Under the pieces are notes generated by a model. That model did no database searches, was not told where the DNA came from, and saw only the letters and a list, made by a program, of their open reading frames with translations. Position numbers and translations under genes: made by a program. From NCBI GenBank assembly GCA_964490725.1, contig CAZBDU010000006.1, positions 1-64,000 on the forward strand: a stretch of DNA of 64,000 nt. The letters are read 5' to 3'. Shown here piece after piece: positions 50,175-60,952 of this stretch. Numbering within the stretch: position 1 is the stretch's first letter; each line of letters opens with the position of its first letter. The DNA comes from CAZBDU01 sp964490725 (GTDB lineage: Bacteria > Spirochaetota > Spirochaetia > SZUA-6 > DRHE01).

Positions 50175-50526
50175 GGTCGCTCCCCGGCCACACCGCCGAC
50201 ACCACCAGCTGCACCGCCTCCTCCATTCGGGCCTCCGCCTGTTCCCGCACCCGGCGGGTCACCGAGGAAAACCTCCCGCGCCGCTGCTCCATGTCGGCTT
50301 CGATCCCGGCAACCGCTTCGCGGAAACGCCCCTCCATCCGGCGCGGCACCTCCTCGCGGGCCTCCTGCAGGCGGCTCTCCCGCTCGCTCTCGGCCTCCTT
50401 CACCATCCTCGCTGCCCGCTGCCGGGCGGCCTCCAGCGTCTGCTCCAGCTCTTTCTCCTTCTCCTCCACCGAGGGGATGAGGGAGCGCTCTTCATCCCGA
50501 TTGTCGCGCTGTCGTTTCCTGGCCAT
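50164..50526 (-). CDS. ntpF: V-type ATPase coiled-coil stalk subunit (H/G type)
   Basis: The 120-residue protein is almost entirely charged coiled coil (EKEKELEQTLEAARQRAARM and onward), the expected partner of subunit E in the peripheral stalks. It is the first gene of the operon. ATG 50526 has no ribosome site, and a promoter lies four bases before it, so this start looks leaderless. Confidence 0.8.
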   Translation of the reverse strand: MARKRQRDNRDEERSLIPSVEEKEKELEQTLEAARQRAARMVKEAESERESRLQEAREEVPRRMEGRFREAVAGIEADMEQRRGRFSSVTRRVREQAEARMEEAVQLVVSAVWPGSDHGR

Positions 50527-50530
50527 GGCT

Positions 50531-50560
50531 ATTGCAAAGACTAATCCATGTGTGTCCCAA
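50531..50560 (-). promoter_or_regulatory. Promoter of the V-ATPase operon
   Basis: On the minus strand, TTGGGA (50560-50555), 18-bp spacer and TGCAAT (50536-50531), with only four bases to ATG 50526. The stretch is clearly AT-richer than its surroundings. A transcription start at or just before the ATG would make the first message leaderless. Confidence 0.4.
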
Positions 50561-50615
50561 CTTCCAGGCCGCCGGCCGCCGGCCCGGGCGGGCCTGCGGC
50601 CGCCGCGCGCCCGGG

Positions 50616-50774
50616 CTACAGCTCCACCTTCACCGTGGTCCGGCCCTCCGGGCCGTGGTAGGTGCTCAGATCGTCCGCTCCTTCCGGCCCGTGAGCTGGC
50701 ATCACCGTGGTGAGCCTGCCCGGCTCCAGGGTCAGCGCCGCCAGGCCGCCCCGGGACCTTCGCGCTTCAGGCAT
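50616..50774 (-). CDS. Unrecognised 52-residue ORF
   Basis: ATG 50774 follows AGGGAG by about eight bases. The peptide begins MPEARRSRGGLAALTLEPG and contains two similar Gly-Pro-Glu-Gly turns (HGPEGADD, YHGPEGRTT). I know no homologue. It lies in the 416-bp gap between the V-ATPase operon and ppc, which otherwise holds only their two divergent promoters. It may be a small protein or the tail of a lost gene. Confidence 0.3.
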   Translation of the reverse strand: MPEARRSRGGLAALTLEPGRLTTVMPAHGPEGADDLSTYHGPEGRTTVKVEL

Positions 50775-50902
50775 GCCGCGCTCCCTCTGTCTTCCCCCAC
50801 CCCAGGCTCCCTGCCCGGGCGCCGTCCTGAGCCTATTTCCTACCATCTCGCTAAAGTATATGTCACCGCCACGCCGGGGGGCAAGCGCGCACCGCCCCTC
50901 GC

Positions 50903-50932
50903 TTGCCCCTCCCTGCTCCGTCCGCTTACTAT
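50903..50932 (+). promoter_or_regulatory. Promoter of ppc
   Basis: TTGCCC (50903-50908), 18-bp spacer and TACTAT (50927-50932). The ten bases between the -10 box and ATG 50943 place the transcription start within a few bases of the start codon. The earlier in-frame ATG at 50931 lies inside the -10 box and cannot be used from this promoter. Confidence 0.5.
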
Positions 50933-50942
50933 GAGACCTGTC

Positions 50943-53669
<2,727 letters not shown>

Positions 53670-53755
53670 CCGCCGGCGGGGGCGTCCCAGCCGGCCCGAG
53701 GCAGTGCCGGCCCGGGGGCGGCCCAGCCGGCAGGACGCCTCTCCCCCGGGCCTGT

Positions 53756-54607
53756 TCAGCCGCCGCGGGCGAACTCGGGGTACAGGGTCATGCCGCCGTC
53801 CACGTACAGGGTGGCCCCGTGGACGTACTCGGCGTCGTCGGAGGCCAGCCACACCACGGCCCGGCCGACGTCCTCGATCTCCCCGATGCGCCGGTAGGGA
53901 ATCAGGGTGAGCAGCGCCTGGTAGGACTCCGGCGTGGTGAGCTTCTCCTCGTTCATGGGCGTGCGGATGGCCCCCGGGGAGACGCCGTTCACCCGGATGC
54001 GCAGCGGCGCCACCTCCTGGGCCAGGCTCTTCATCAACAGCATCACCCCGCCCTTGGCCGCGGCGTAGTTCACGTGTCCCGCCCAGGGAATGACGTCGTG
54101 CACCGAGCTCATGCAGATGATCTTGCCCATGGAGTAGGAGATCTCCCGGTCGATTCCCTGGCGCTTGAAGGCCCGCACGGCCTCCCGGGCGCAGAGGAAC
54201 TGCCCGGTCAGGTTCACGTCGATCACCCGCTGCCACTGGGCCAGGCTCATCTGGTCGAAGGGGGCGTTGAGCTGCACCCCGGAGTTGGCCACCAGGATGT
54301 CGATGCGGCCCAGCTCCTCGATCATGCGGGCGAACATGGCCCTCACCTCCTCCTCCCGGGAGACGTCCGCCCGGTGGAGCACCGCCTGGCGGCCTCTGGC
54401 CCGTACCTCGGCTGCCACGCGCTCCGCTCCCTCCCGGTCGCCGTAGTAGTTCAGGACCACGTCGGCCCCCGCGCCGGCCAGGGCCACGGCCACCCCTTCG
54501 CCGATCCCCTTGCTGGCGCCGGTCACCAGCGCTTTCTGGCCCTCCAGCACGGGGGCGATCGGCCGGGGGGGCAGCTCCCGCGGCGGCCTGTAGGGTGTGT
54601 CCTTCAT
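53756..54607 (-). CDS. SDR oxidoreductase, glucose-1-dehydrogenase-like
   Basis: The 283-residue short-chain dehydrogenase has the NAD(P) motif TGASKGIGEGVA, NSGV in the NAG position, and Ser...Tyr-x3-Lys (ICMSSVHDVIPWAGHVNYAAAKG). The closing VDGGMTLYPEFARGG is the C-terminus typical of glucose 1-dehydrogenases, which turn glucose into gluconolactone. An extra ~20 N-terminal residues (RPPRELPPRPIAPV) precede the fold. CAAGGAGAG lies six bases before ATG 54607. It follows the transaldolase gene on the same strand (44-base gap), suggesting one sugar-handling unit. Confidence 0.85.
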   Translation of the reverse strand: MKDTPYRPPRELPPRPIAPVLEGQKALVTGASKGIGEGVAVALAGAGADVVLNYYGDREGAERVAAEVRARGRQAVLHRADVSREEEVRAMFARMIEELGRIDILVANSGVQLNAPFDQMSLAQWQRVIDVNLTGQFLCAREAVRAFKRQGIDREISYSMGKIICMSSVHDVIPWAGHVNYAAAKGGVMLLMKSLAQEVAPLRIRVNGVSPGAIRTPMNEEKLTTPESYQALLTLIPYRRIGEIEDVGRAVVWLASDDAEYVHGATLYVDGGMTLYPEFARGG

Positions 54608-54651
54608 TGCTCTCTCCTTGGACGGAGCCTGCGGCCTGAGGGGCCGGGCCC

Positions 54652-55734
54652 CTACAGATCGGGGTTGGGCAGCATGAAGTCCCTCACCAGGCAGGCCAGC
54701 TCCTGCCCGCCCTGGATGAACCCCCGCAGGGTCCGCACGGTGGCCCCGTAGGTGTCGAACTCCTCCACGCTCATCCCGTCTTCCTCGTAGGCGCGGCGAA
54801 AGTCCTTGAACTTGCGCAGCAGCTCTTCCACGATCCCGGGCTCCACCGGCTTGTCGATCCGCGGCACCACCTCCACGTCGCTGGCGTTGTAGCGCAGCTG
54901 CCACTTGTAGGGGGGCGAGATCACCACCTCCCCGCCGATGAACTCGCTCCAGTGCATATGGTTGCGGAAGGCCGCGGACAGCAGCCGCAGCCGGTAGCCC
55001 CGCTCCTTGTAGATGCGGTAGGCTTTCTTGAACACCGCCACTCCGGCCCACTCCAGGTAGCCGGGATCGGTGATGATGTTCTCCTTCTCCGCGACCACCT
55101 TGAGCCAGTCATCGGTACGTCCCACCATGATCGTGCACACCGGTCCCATGGAGCCGATGTCCTTGCCTTCCTGCTCCCGCCGCTTCAGGCCGCGCTCCAC
55201 CGCTTCGGCGACCGCGAGGGTTTGAGGCACGGTGAAGGAGACCGTGGCGTTGATGCTCACCCCGCGGTAGGTGGCCTCCTCGATGGCAGCCACCCCGGCC
55301 CGGGTCACGGGGATCTTGACGATCATGTTCGGCGCCAGGGCGGAGAAATGCTCCGCCTGCTCCACGATGGCCCGGGTGTCGCGGTAGAAGCGCGGGTCGG
55401 TCTGGATGGACAGCCTGCCGTTTCGGCCCTTCTCCCGATCGAAGATCGGCTTCAGCAGCCCGGCTCCCTTGGCGGAAACCTCCTCCACCAGCTTCCAGCC
55501 GATCTGGTCTTCCGTGGCCTCCGGCATCTCCCGGATCAGCTCCCCGATGCGATCCTTCCAGAGGTGCATCTCCTTTTTCAGCACGCCCAGCACGATCACC
55601 GGGTTGCAGGTAGCTCCCACCGCCCCGTGCTCGATGGAGTAGGTCAGCTCCTGGATGGACGCCGAGTCGTTCCACAGGCAGGTGGGAGTGGTCTGCGTCA
55701 TCTTGTGCAGGGGACTCTTGTAGCTCTGACTCAT
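54652..55734 (-). CDS. tal: Transaldolase
   Basis: A 360-residue transaldolase-family enzyme that moves a three-carbon ketol unit in the pentose phosphate pathway through a Schiff-base Lys, here in NMIVKIPVTRAG (~residue 140). Other marks are LWNDSASIQELTYSI and VGATCNPVIVLG at the N-terminus and INATVSFTVPQ. It is longer than E. coli TalB (317) with an added C-terminal part. AAGGAG precedes ATG 55734. Transcribed ahead of the glucose-dehydrogenase-like gene, it links hexose and pentose metabolism with the araA gene elsewhere in the window. Confidence 0.87.
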   Translation of the reverse strand: MSQSYKSPLHKMTQTTPTCLWNDSASIQELTYSIEHGAVGATCNPVIVLGVLKKEMHLWKDRIGELIREMPEATEDQIGWKLVEEVSAKGAGLLKPIFDREKGRNGRLSIQTDPRFYRDTRAIVEQAEHFSALAPNMIVKIPVTRAGVAAIEEATYRGVSINATVSFTVPQTLAVAEAVERGLKRREQEGKDIGSMGPVCTIMVGRTDDWLKVVAEKENIITDPGYLEWAGVAVFKKAYRIYKERGYRLRLLSAAFRNHMHWSEFIGGEVVISPPYKWQLRYNASDVEVVPRIDKPVEPGIVEELLRKFKDFRRAYEEDGMSVEEFDTYGATVRTLRGFIQGGQELACLVRDFMLPNPDL

Positions 55735-55763
55735 CGTGAGGCTCCTTGTCTGAATATCACACC

Positions 55764-55792
55764 ATGGTACCCGAAACGCGGCGTGCTGCCAA
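55764..55792 (-). promoter_or_regulatory. Promoter of the transaldolase-SDR unit
   Basis: On the minus strand, TTGGCA (55792-55787), 17-bp spacer and TACCAT (55769-55764), giving a leader of about 25 nt that contains the AAGGAG site. The remaining bases up to the asd stop (55948) hold nothing else I can identify. Confidence 0.45.
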
Positions 55793-55948
55793 GCGCTCAA
55801 GCCCGGCCCAAGCCACGCCGCGCGCTGCCTGCCCCGCGCTGCCGGTGCCGCACGCCCGGCTGGCCGCCGGCAAGGAGAAGGAACGACCGATCCGCCCGGA
55901 AAAACGATGGGAGTGGACGCCGGGCGGCCGCGGGCGCACGAGCGCCGG

Positions 55949-57040
55949 CTACCTGGCCCCCAGGTAGCCTTCGGCCGCGAGAAGCTCGGCCATCAGCACT
56001 GCCCCTCCGGCGGCGCCGCGCAGGGTGTTGTGCGAGAGGCAGACGAAGCGCCAGTCCAGAAGGCGGTCCTCCCGCAGGCGGCCCAGGGTGATCCCCATGC
56101 CGCCCCCGAAATCGCGGTCCAGCCGGGTCTGCGGGCGGTCCTCCTCCTGGCAGTAGCTCAGGAAGGGCCTGGGGGCGCTGGGCAGGCCCTGCGCCTGCGG
56201 CTCGCCCTGGCAGCTCGCCCAGAGCTCCAGGATCTGCTGCCTGGAGGGCTTCTGCTTGAAGGACACGAACACCGCCGCCAGATGCCCGTCGCTTACCGGC
56301 ACGCGGATGCACTGGCTGGTAATGACCGGCTCCTCCGCCGGGACGATCCGCCCGCCGTCCACCTTCCCCCAGATCTTCAGTGGCTCCTTTTCGCTCTTCT
56401 CCTCCTCGCCGCCGATGAAGGGGATGACGTTGTCCTGCATCTGCGGCCAATCCTGGAAGGTCTTGCCGGCCCCGGAGATGGCCTGATAGGTGCACACGAA
56501 CACCTTCTCCGGCTGGAACTCCCTCAGGGCGTGCAGGGCCGGAACGTAGCTCTGGATCGAGCAGTTCGGCTTTACCGCCACGAAGCCCCTGCTGGTGCCC
56601 AGGCGGCGGCGCTGGCTTTCGATCACCCCCAGGTGATCGGAGTTGATCTCGGGGATCAGCATCGGTACGTCCGGAGTCCAGCGGTGGGCGGAGTTGTTCG
56701 ACACCACGGGGGTCTCCGCCCTTGCGTAGCGGTCTTCCAGCTCCCGGGTCTGGTCCTTGGGCATGTCCACGGCGCAGAAGACGAAATCCACCCTGCGGCT
56801 CACCTCCTCCACCTGGGAGGCGTTCTCCACGACGAGCCGGCCGACCGGCTCGGGCACCGGGGTGCTCAACGCCCAGCGACCTGCCACCGCCTGGGCGTAG
56901 GGTTTGCCCGCCGATCGCTCACTGGCGGACACGGACACCAGGTCGAACCAGGGATGCCCGTCGAGGAGGCTCACGAAGCGCTGCCCCACCATGCCGGTGG
57001 CTCCCACCACCCCTACTTTCAGCCTGTCCTTCACCTTCAT
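55949..57040 (-). CDS. asd: Aspartate-semialdehyde dehydrogenase, archaeal/fungal type
   Basis: The 363-residue enzyme reduces aspartyl phosphate to aspartate semialdehyde for Lys, Met, Thr and diaminopimelate synthesis. The NADP motif GVVGATGMVGQRFV is at the N-terminus, the active-site Cys in AVKPNCSIQSY (~residue 157) and the substrate His in PVSDGHLAAV. Sequence style matches the archaeal/fungal branch of the family rather than the E. coli one. GGGGG lies before ATG 57040. It is not linked to other amino-acid genes. Confidence 0.9.
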   Translation of the reverse strand: MKVKDRLKVGVVGATGMVGQRFVSLLDGHPWFDLVSVSASERSAGKPYAQAVAGRWALSTPVPEPVGRLVVENASQVEEVSRRVDFVFCAVDMPKDQTRELEDRYARAETPVVSNNSAHRWTPDVPMLIPEINSDHLGVIESQRRRLGTSRGFVAVKPNCSIQSYVPALHALREFQPEKVFVCTYQAISGAGKTFQDWPQMQDNVIPFIGGEEEKSEKEPLKIWGKVDGGRIVPAEEPVITSQCIRVPVSDGHLAAVFVSFKQKPSRQQILELWASCQGEPQAQGLPSAPRPFLSYCQEEDRPQTRLDRDFGGGMGITLGRLREDRLLDWRFVCLSHNTLRGAAGGAVLMAELLAAEGYLGAR

Positions 57041-57218
57041 ACACCCCCTGAAAGCCGGAACTCATGCGAAACGTATTACAGCGTTGGCGGCGAGTCAAGG
57101 GCCGTGAACTGAAGACGGCCCGGCGGTCCGGAGGCCGATGGCCCCCGAACGCCGGGCCGCGTTGCCTGCCTGCCGCCGCGGCCAGCCGGCCGCGGCTCCT
57201 TCGGTCGAGCCCGCGGTG

Positions 57219-57533
57219 CTACTGCCCGGACCAGATGGCCGTGTAGTCCCGGTCCCCCGGGGAAGAGTGCGCACCGCCGGGTGAGCCTGCGCCGTCGCCG
57301 TTGGTGGCGTGCACGGGCACGCTCACGTCCGGGCCCGCCACGGTGTAGTCTCCCTGAGCGATGGGCTGGATCGGCTGCGGAGCGGAGTTTCCGTGCTGGT
57401 CTCCCGCCTGGCCGCCCAGCACCGGGCAGACGAAGCCGCTGTCGGTCTTCTGCGGCGGCTCGGCGGCTGCAGTGACGGCGGAGAGGGCCAGCAGGACCGC
57501 TGCCGCCAGGAGAAGGAGAGTAAGCCTCTTCAT
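57219..57533 (-). CDS. Small secreted protein of unknown function
   Basis: The 104-residue protein has a signal peptide (1-24, TLLLLAAAVLLALSAVTAAA) and a mature part with GFVCPVLGGQAG, then GDYTVAGPDVSVPVHATNGD and a final GDRDYTAIW. I recall this pattern from small exported proteins in diverse bacteria and archaea, with no assigned function. One Cys only. GGGGG precedes ATG 57533 by six bases; the open frame extends further upstream without merit. The next 272 bases (57534-57805) contain no recognisable gene. Confidence 0.65.
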   Translation of the reverse strand: MKRLTLLLLAAAVLLALSAVTAAAEPPQKTDSGFVCPVLGGQAGDQHGNSAPQPIQPIAQGDYTVAGPDVSVPVHATNGDGAGSPGGAHSSPGDRDYTAIWSGQ

Positions 57534-57805
57534 AGGTACCCCCATGACTTTGTGCTTGCGCCCCGGGCCTACGGCCCGTCGGGTGGCGCTCCTCCTCCAG
57601 GGTAGAAGCGAGAAGTCACGGAAGAGACACGGAACCCTAAGGATTGGGTCACGGCGGCCCGTGGGGCGCGGGCGGGCAGCCTGGCCGGCCGGGTGCGCCG
57701 CGCCGGCATCATCGCCCGCAGGGACGACTGCCTGCAGGTCTGCTACCGCAGCCGCATGAAGCTTCCGGCTCAAGCCGGCCCTCGCGGATTGGCGGAACCA
57801 GATCC

Positions 57806-58552
57806 TCAGTCCATGACCAGCCCCCCGTTGACGTCCATCGTTTCTCCGGTGATGTAGCCGGCGCGGTCGGAGGCCAGAAAGCAGATCGCCTCCGCGACAT
57901 CCTCAGGCGTCCCGTAGTGCTTGAAAGGGATCTTCTCGGCGAAAGCCTTGTTGAGCTCCGCACCCCACTCGTCAGTCAGGGGAGTGGCGATTGGTCCCGG
58001 ACAGACACTGTTCACGTTGATGCCGTACGGGGCGGCATACTGGGCCAGAGACTTGGTCAGGCAAATGATGGCCGCCTTGGAAGCGGAGTAATGGGCGCCA
58101 ACGGCCACCCCGCCGGTCTTCCCCGACGCCGAGGCCAGGTTGACGATCTTGCCGTATCTGCGGTCGCACATCGATCTCAGCGCCTCCTGGGCGCAGAAGA
58201 AGGCAGAGCGCAGGTTCACCGTGAAAACCAGATCCCACTCCTCTGGAGTGATGTCGGGGACGCGGGTAAGCCGGCCGATCCCCGCCCCGTTCACCAGTAT
58301 GTCCATGCGCCCGCACCGTGCCGCCACACCCGCAATCACCCGGCGGATCTCGTCGATCCGGGCCACGTCGAGCCTCACGAACTCCGCCTGGAGGCCCGAA
58401 GCCCGCAGCTCCTCGATGCCCTCGATTCCCAGCTGTTCGTTGACATCTGCAACAAAGACCCGGGCGCCTGCCAGGGCCATCTTGAGCACCGTCGCCTTGC
58501 CGATCCCGCTCGCCCCTCCGGTCACCAGTGCGACTTTCCCGTCGTATTCCAT
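57806..58552 (-). CDS. SDR-family dehydrogenase
   Basis: A 248-residue classical short-chain dehydrogenase: TGGASGIGKATVL, NGAGIG in the NNAG position, Ser-Tyr-Lys as NLASASGKTGGVAVGAHYSASK, and CPGPIATPL after it. The closing TGETMDVNGGLVMD is usual for 3-oxoacyl-ACP reductase-like or sugar/polyol dehydrogenases. GAAAGGAG lies before ATG 58552. It is transcribed away from the fused E1 gene, with both starts within 114 bases, so a shared regulatory region is likely. Substrate unknown. Confidence 0.87.
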   Translation of the reverse strand: MEYDGKVALVTGGASGIGKATVLKMALAGARVFVADVNEQLGIEGIEELRASGLQAEFVRLDVARIDEIRRVIAGVAARCGRMDILVNGAGIGRLTRVPDITPEEWDLVFTVNLRSAFFCAQEALRSMCDRRYGKIVNLASASGKTGGVAVGAHYSASKAAIICLTKSLAQYAAPYGINVNSVCPGPIATPLTDEWGAELNKAFAEKIPFKHYGTPEDVAEAICFLASDRAGYITGETMDVNGGLVMD

Positions 58553-58581
58553 ACCTGCGCTCCTTTCTGTTGCTGCGTCTG

Positions 58582-58610
58582 TTGACCAACATTATCCGAC
58601 ATCATACCAT
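58582..58610 (+). promoter_or_regulatory. Promoter of the fused E1 gene
   Basis: TTGACC (58582-58587), 17-bp spacer and TACCAT (58605-58610). Transcription would start near 58617, two bases before the leader ATG at 58619 and about 50 bases before the E1 GTG. Confidence 0.6.
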
Positions 58611-58618
58611 TTGCCAGT

Positions 58619-58669
58619 ATGGACAAACGCACAGAAGGTTCAAGGCATTCGAAAAGGCCGACCGGGTGA
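58619..58669 (+). CDS. 16-residue leader ORF overlapping the E1 start
   Basis: ATG 58619 is at the predicted transcription start and encodes MDKRTEGSRHSKRPTG. Its TGA (58667-58669) overlaps the GTG of the E1 gene (GTGA). The arrangement allows a leaderless start followed by coupled re-initiation. It is short enough to be chance. Confidence 0.35.
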   Translation: MDKRTEGSRHSKRPTG

Positions 58670-60843
58670 AGAAGCGACAGTTGGACACCACGTTCGATTG
58701 GCAGAGGTGGGATTCCACCGAGTCGGACCTGAAGAGCGTGAACCGCACCACCTCCCTGAAGATCCTCTTCAAAGCCCTGTTGATCAACCGCTTCGAGAAC
58801 GCCCTCCTGCAGCTGAAGAACGCCGACTGTGTGTGGGGTCCCGTGCACAGCAGCGTGGGCCAGGAGGCGGCGGCGGCCGCGGCGATTTCCGCGCTGCGTC
58901 GCACCGACAGGATCACCGGGAGCCACCGCGCGCACCATCAGTTTCTGAGCAAGGCGGTGGGGTACGTCCTCCCTGACGGCTGGGATCCCCTCCGGCAGCA
59001 GGTCCCGCCGGAGGCGCACGAGGTGGTCCGCCGTACGCTGGCGGAGATCATGGGCCTGGCTCCGGGCTACTGCGGCGGCAGGGGCGGCTCGATGCACCTG
59101 CGCTGGGCTGAGGCAGGCATTCTGGGCACCAACGCCATCGTGGGCGGGGGCATCCCGATTGCTACGGGTGCCGCCTACGCGGAAAAGCACCGCGGGACGG
59201 ATGCGGCGGTGGTCTGTTTCTTCGGAGACGGGGCCGCCAACCAGGGAGCGTTCCATGAGGCGCTGAATCTGGCCGGCCTGTGGAGACTGCCCATCCTGTA
59301 CTTCATTGAGAACAACGGATACGCCGTCGGGACGCGGCACCGGGAAGCCTCGGCCGTGCGGGACCTGTCCCTGCGGGCATCCTCCTATGCCATGAAGGGC
59401 CGCATCGTGGAGGGCCACGACGTGCTCGCCGTGTACGAGGTGGTGAGAGATGCGCTGGAGCGCATCCGCCGCGGCGAGGGTCCCTTTCTGATCGAGGCCC
59501 GCTGCTACCGTCACTACCACCACGCCGGCGACAAACCCGGCAGTGCCTACGGGTACCGGAAGGAGGAGGAGGAGGAGGAACACCTGGAGAGGGACGCTCT
59601 GCGTACCTTTCCGGCCTCCCTGGCCGCGGCGGGGATCCTGTCGGAAAAGGACCTGCACAGGCTGGAAGGGATGGCGGAAGAGTCGGTCCACCGGGCTGTG
59701 GAGGCGTGCACGCAGCCCGCTGGGGAGGGCCGCAGGGTGCGCCCGGAGCTTTGGCCCGATCCAGGCACGGCCTCCGAAGGCCTGCGCAGCGACGGCCTGG
59801 AGCTCGAAGGGCTGCCCTATGGGGCGCCGCAAACACGCAGCGGCCTGCAGGAGATGAAGTACTCGGACGCCATCGCGGCGGTCACCTGGCGCTGGATGGA
59901 ACGAGACGCCGGCGTGGTGGAGTTCGGCGAAGAAATCGCCAATTTCGGCGGCGGGGCCTATGGCGCTACGAAGGGATTGCCGGCCCGATTTCCCCGCCAG
60001 GTGGTCAACACACCCATCTCGGAGGCGGGCTTCACGGGTCTGGCCCTCGGGGCGGCGATGAGCGGCTTGAAGAGCATCGTGGAGCTCATGTTTCCCGATT
60101 TCGCCCTCGTGGCCGCCGACCAGCTGTTCAACCAGATCGGCAAGGCCCGTCACATGTACGGGGGCGCCACCGGGCTGCCTCTGGTGGTCCGCACCAGGAT
60201 CGCCGCCGGGTGCGGCTACGGGGGCCAGCACTCGATGGACCCGGTGGGACTGTTCGCCCTCTTCCCGGGCTGGCGCGTGGTGGCCCCGAGTGATTCCGCC
60301 GAGTACATCGGCTTGTTCAACACCGCCATGTACTCGCTGGATCCCGTGCTCCTTCTGGAGCACCACTCCCTGTACGGCCGGCGCTTTCCGGTGCCCCGCG
60401 GCGATCTGGACTACTGCCTGCCCTTCGGGCGGGCTCGGCTCCTGGCACCGGGCGGGGACGTCACGGTGATCGCCTACTCCGCCATGAGCGGGCGGCTGCT
60501 GGCGTTGCAGCCGGAGCTCCAGCGCAGAGGTGTTTCCGCGGAGATCATCGATTTGCGCACGGTGGATCTGCCTGGAATCGACTACGATACCATCGGCGCC
60601 TCGCTGAAAAAGACGGGAGCGGTGGCAATCGTCGAGGAGGCGGCCAGCGCGCAGGGCATCGGGGGTCATATCGCGGCGGAGATCACCGGGCGGTTTTTCG
60701 ATGACCTGGACGCGCCTCCGAGCTGCCTGAGCTCCCTGAATGTACCCGCCCCGGTGTCGCGGGTGCTGGAAACGGCTGCGCTGGTCCAGGACGAGGAAAT
60801 CCTGGCCAGGGTGGAAGCCGTGGCCCGGCGCCGTTGGCTCTGA
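58666..60843 (+). CDS. Fused E1 alpha-beta, 2-oxoacid/acetoin dehydrogenase type
   Basis: The 725-residue protein joins E1 alpha (~30-385) and E1 beta (~400-725), usually two proteins. The thiamine diphosphate motif GDGAANQGAF...ENN is at ~187-215 and YRHYHHAGDKPG follows; the beta half starts with MKYSDAIAAVTWRWMERD and has VVEFGEEIANFGG. GTG 58666, with AAAAGG upstream, is the best start. No E2 or E3 gene is in the window. The enzyme would decarboxylate a 2-oxoacid, or cleave acetoin, to an activated aldehyde; nearby AOR and SDRs may handle the product. Confidence 0.87.
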   Translation: MKKRQLDTTFDWQRWDSTESDLKSVNRTTSLKILFKALLINRFENALLQLKNADCVWGPVHSSVGQEAAAAAAISALRRTDRITGSHRAHHQFLSKAVGYVLPDGWDPLRQQVPPEAHEVVRRTLAEIMGLAPGYCGGRGGSMHLRWAEAGILGTNAIVGGGIPIATGAAYAEKHRGTDAAVVCFFGDGAANQGAFHEALNLAGLWRLPILYFIENNGYAVGTRHREASAVRDLSLRASSYAMKGRIVEGHDVLAVYEVVRDALERIRRGEGPFLIEARCYRHYHHAGDKPGSAYGYRKEEEEEEHLERDALRTFPASLAAAGILSEKDLHRLEGMAEESVHRAVEACTQPAGEGRRVRPELWPDPGTASEGLRSDGLELEGLPYGAPQTRSGLQEMKYSDAIAAVTWRWMERDAGVVEFGEEIANFGGGAYGATKGLPARFPRQVVNTPISEAGFTGLALGAAMSGLKSIVELMFPDFALVAADQLFNQIGKARHMYGGATGLPLVVRTRIAAGCGYGGQHSMDPVGLFALFPGWRVVAPSDSAEYIGLFNTAMYSLDPVLLLEHHSLYGRRFPVPRGDLDYCLPFGRARLLAPGGDVTVIAYSAMSGRLLALQPELQRRGVSAEIIDLRTVDLPGIDYDTIGASLKKTGAVAIVEEAASAQGIGGHIAAEITGRFFDDLDAPPSCLSSLNVPAPVSRVLETAALVQDEEILARVEAVARRRWL

Positions 60844-60952
60844 CGGGGATTGGACGCCCCGCCATCGTGCCCAGGGATGCCGCCCGGTGCCGGAGCCCGG
60901 TTTCCAGCCGCTCGGCGCTGCAGCCGCCGAGGAGACCCCTCCGGCGGACCGT

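Noticed and set aside
59563..59583. GAG-rich run in the fused E1 gene as a functional repeat or slippage site
   Set aside because: It encodes a short Glu stretch (KEEEEEEH) at a surface loop; too short and imperfect to claim phase variation.
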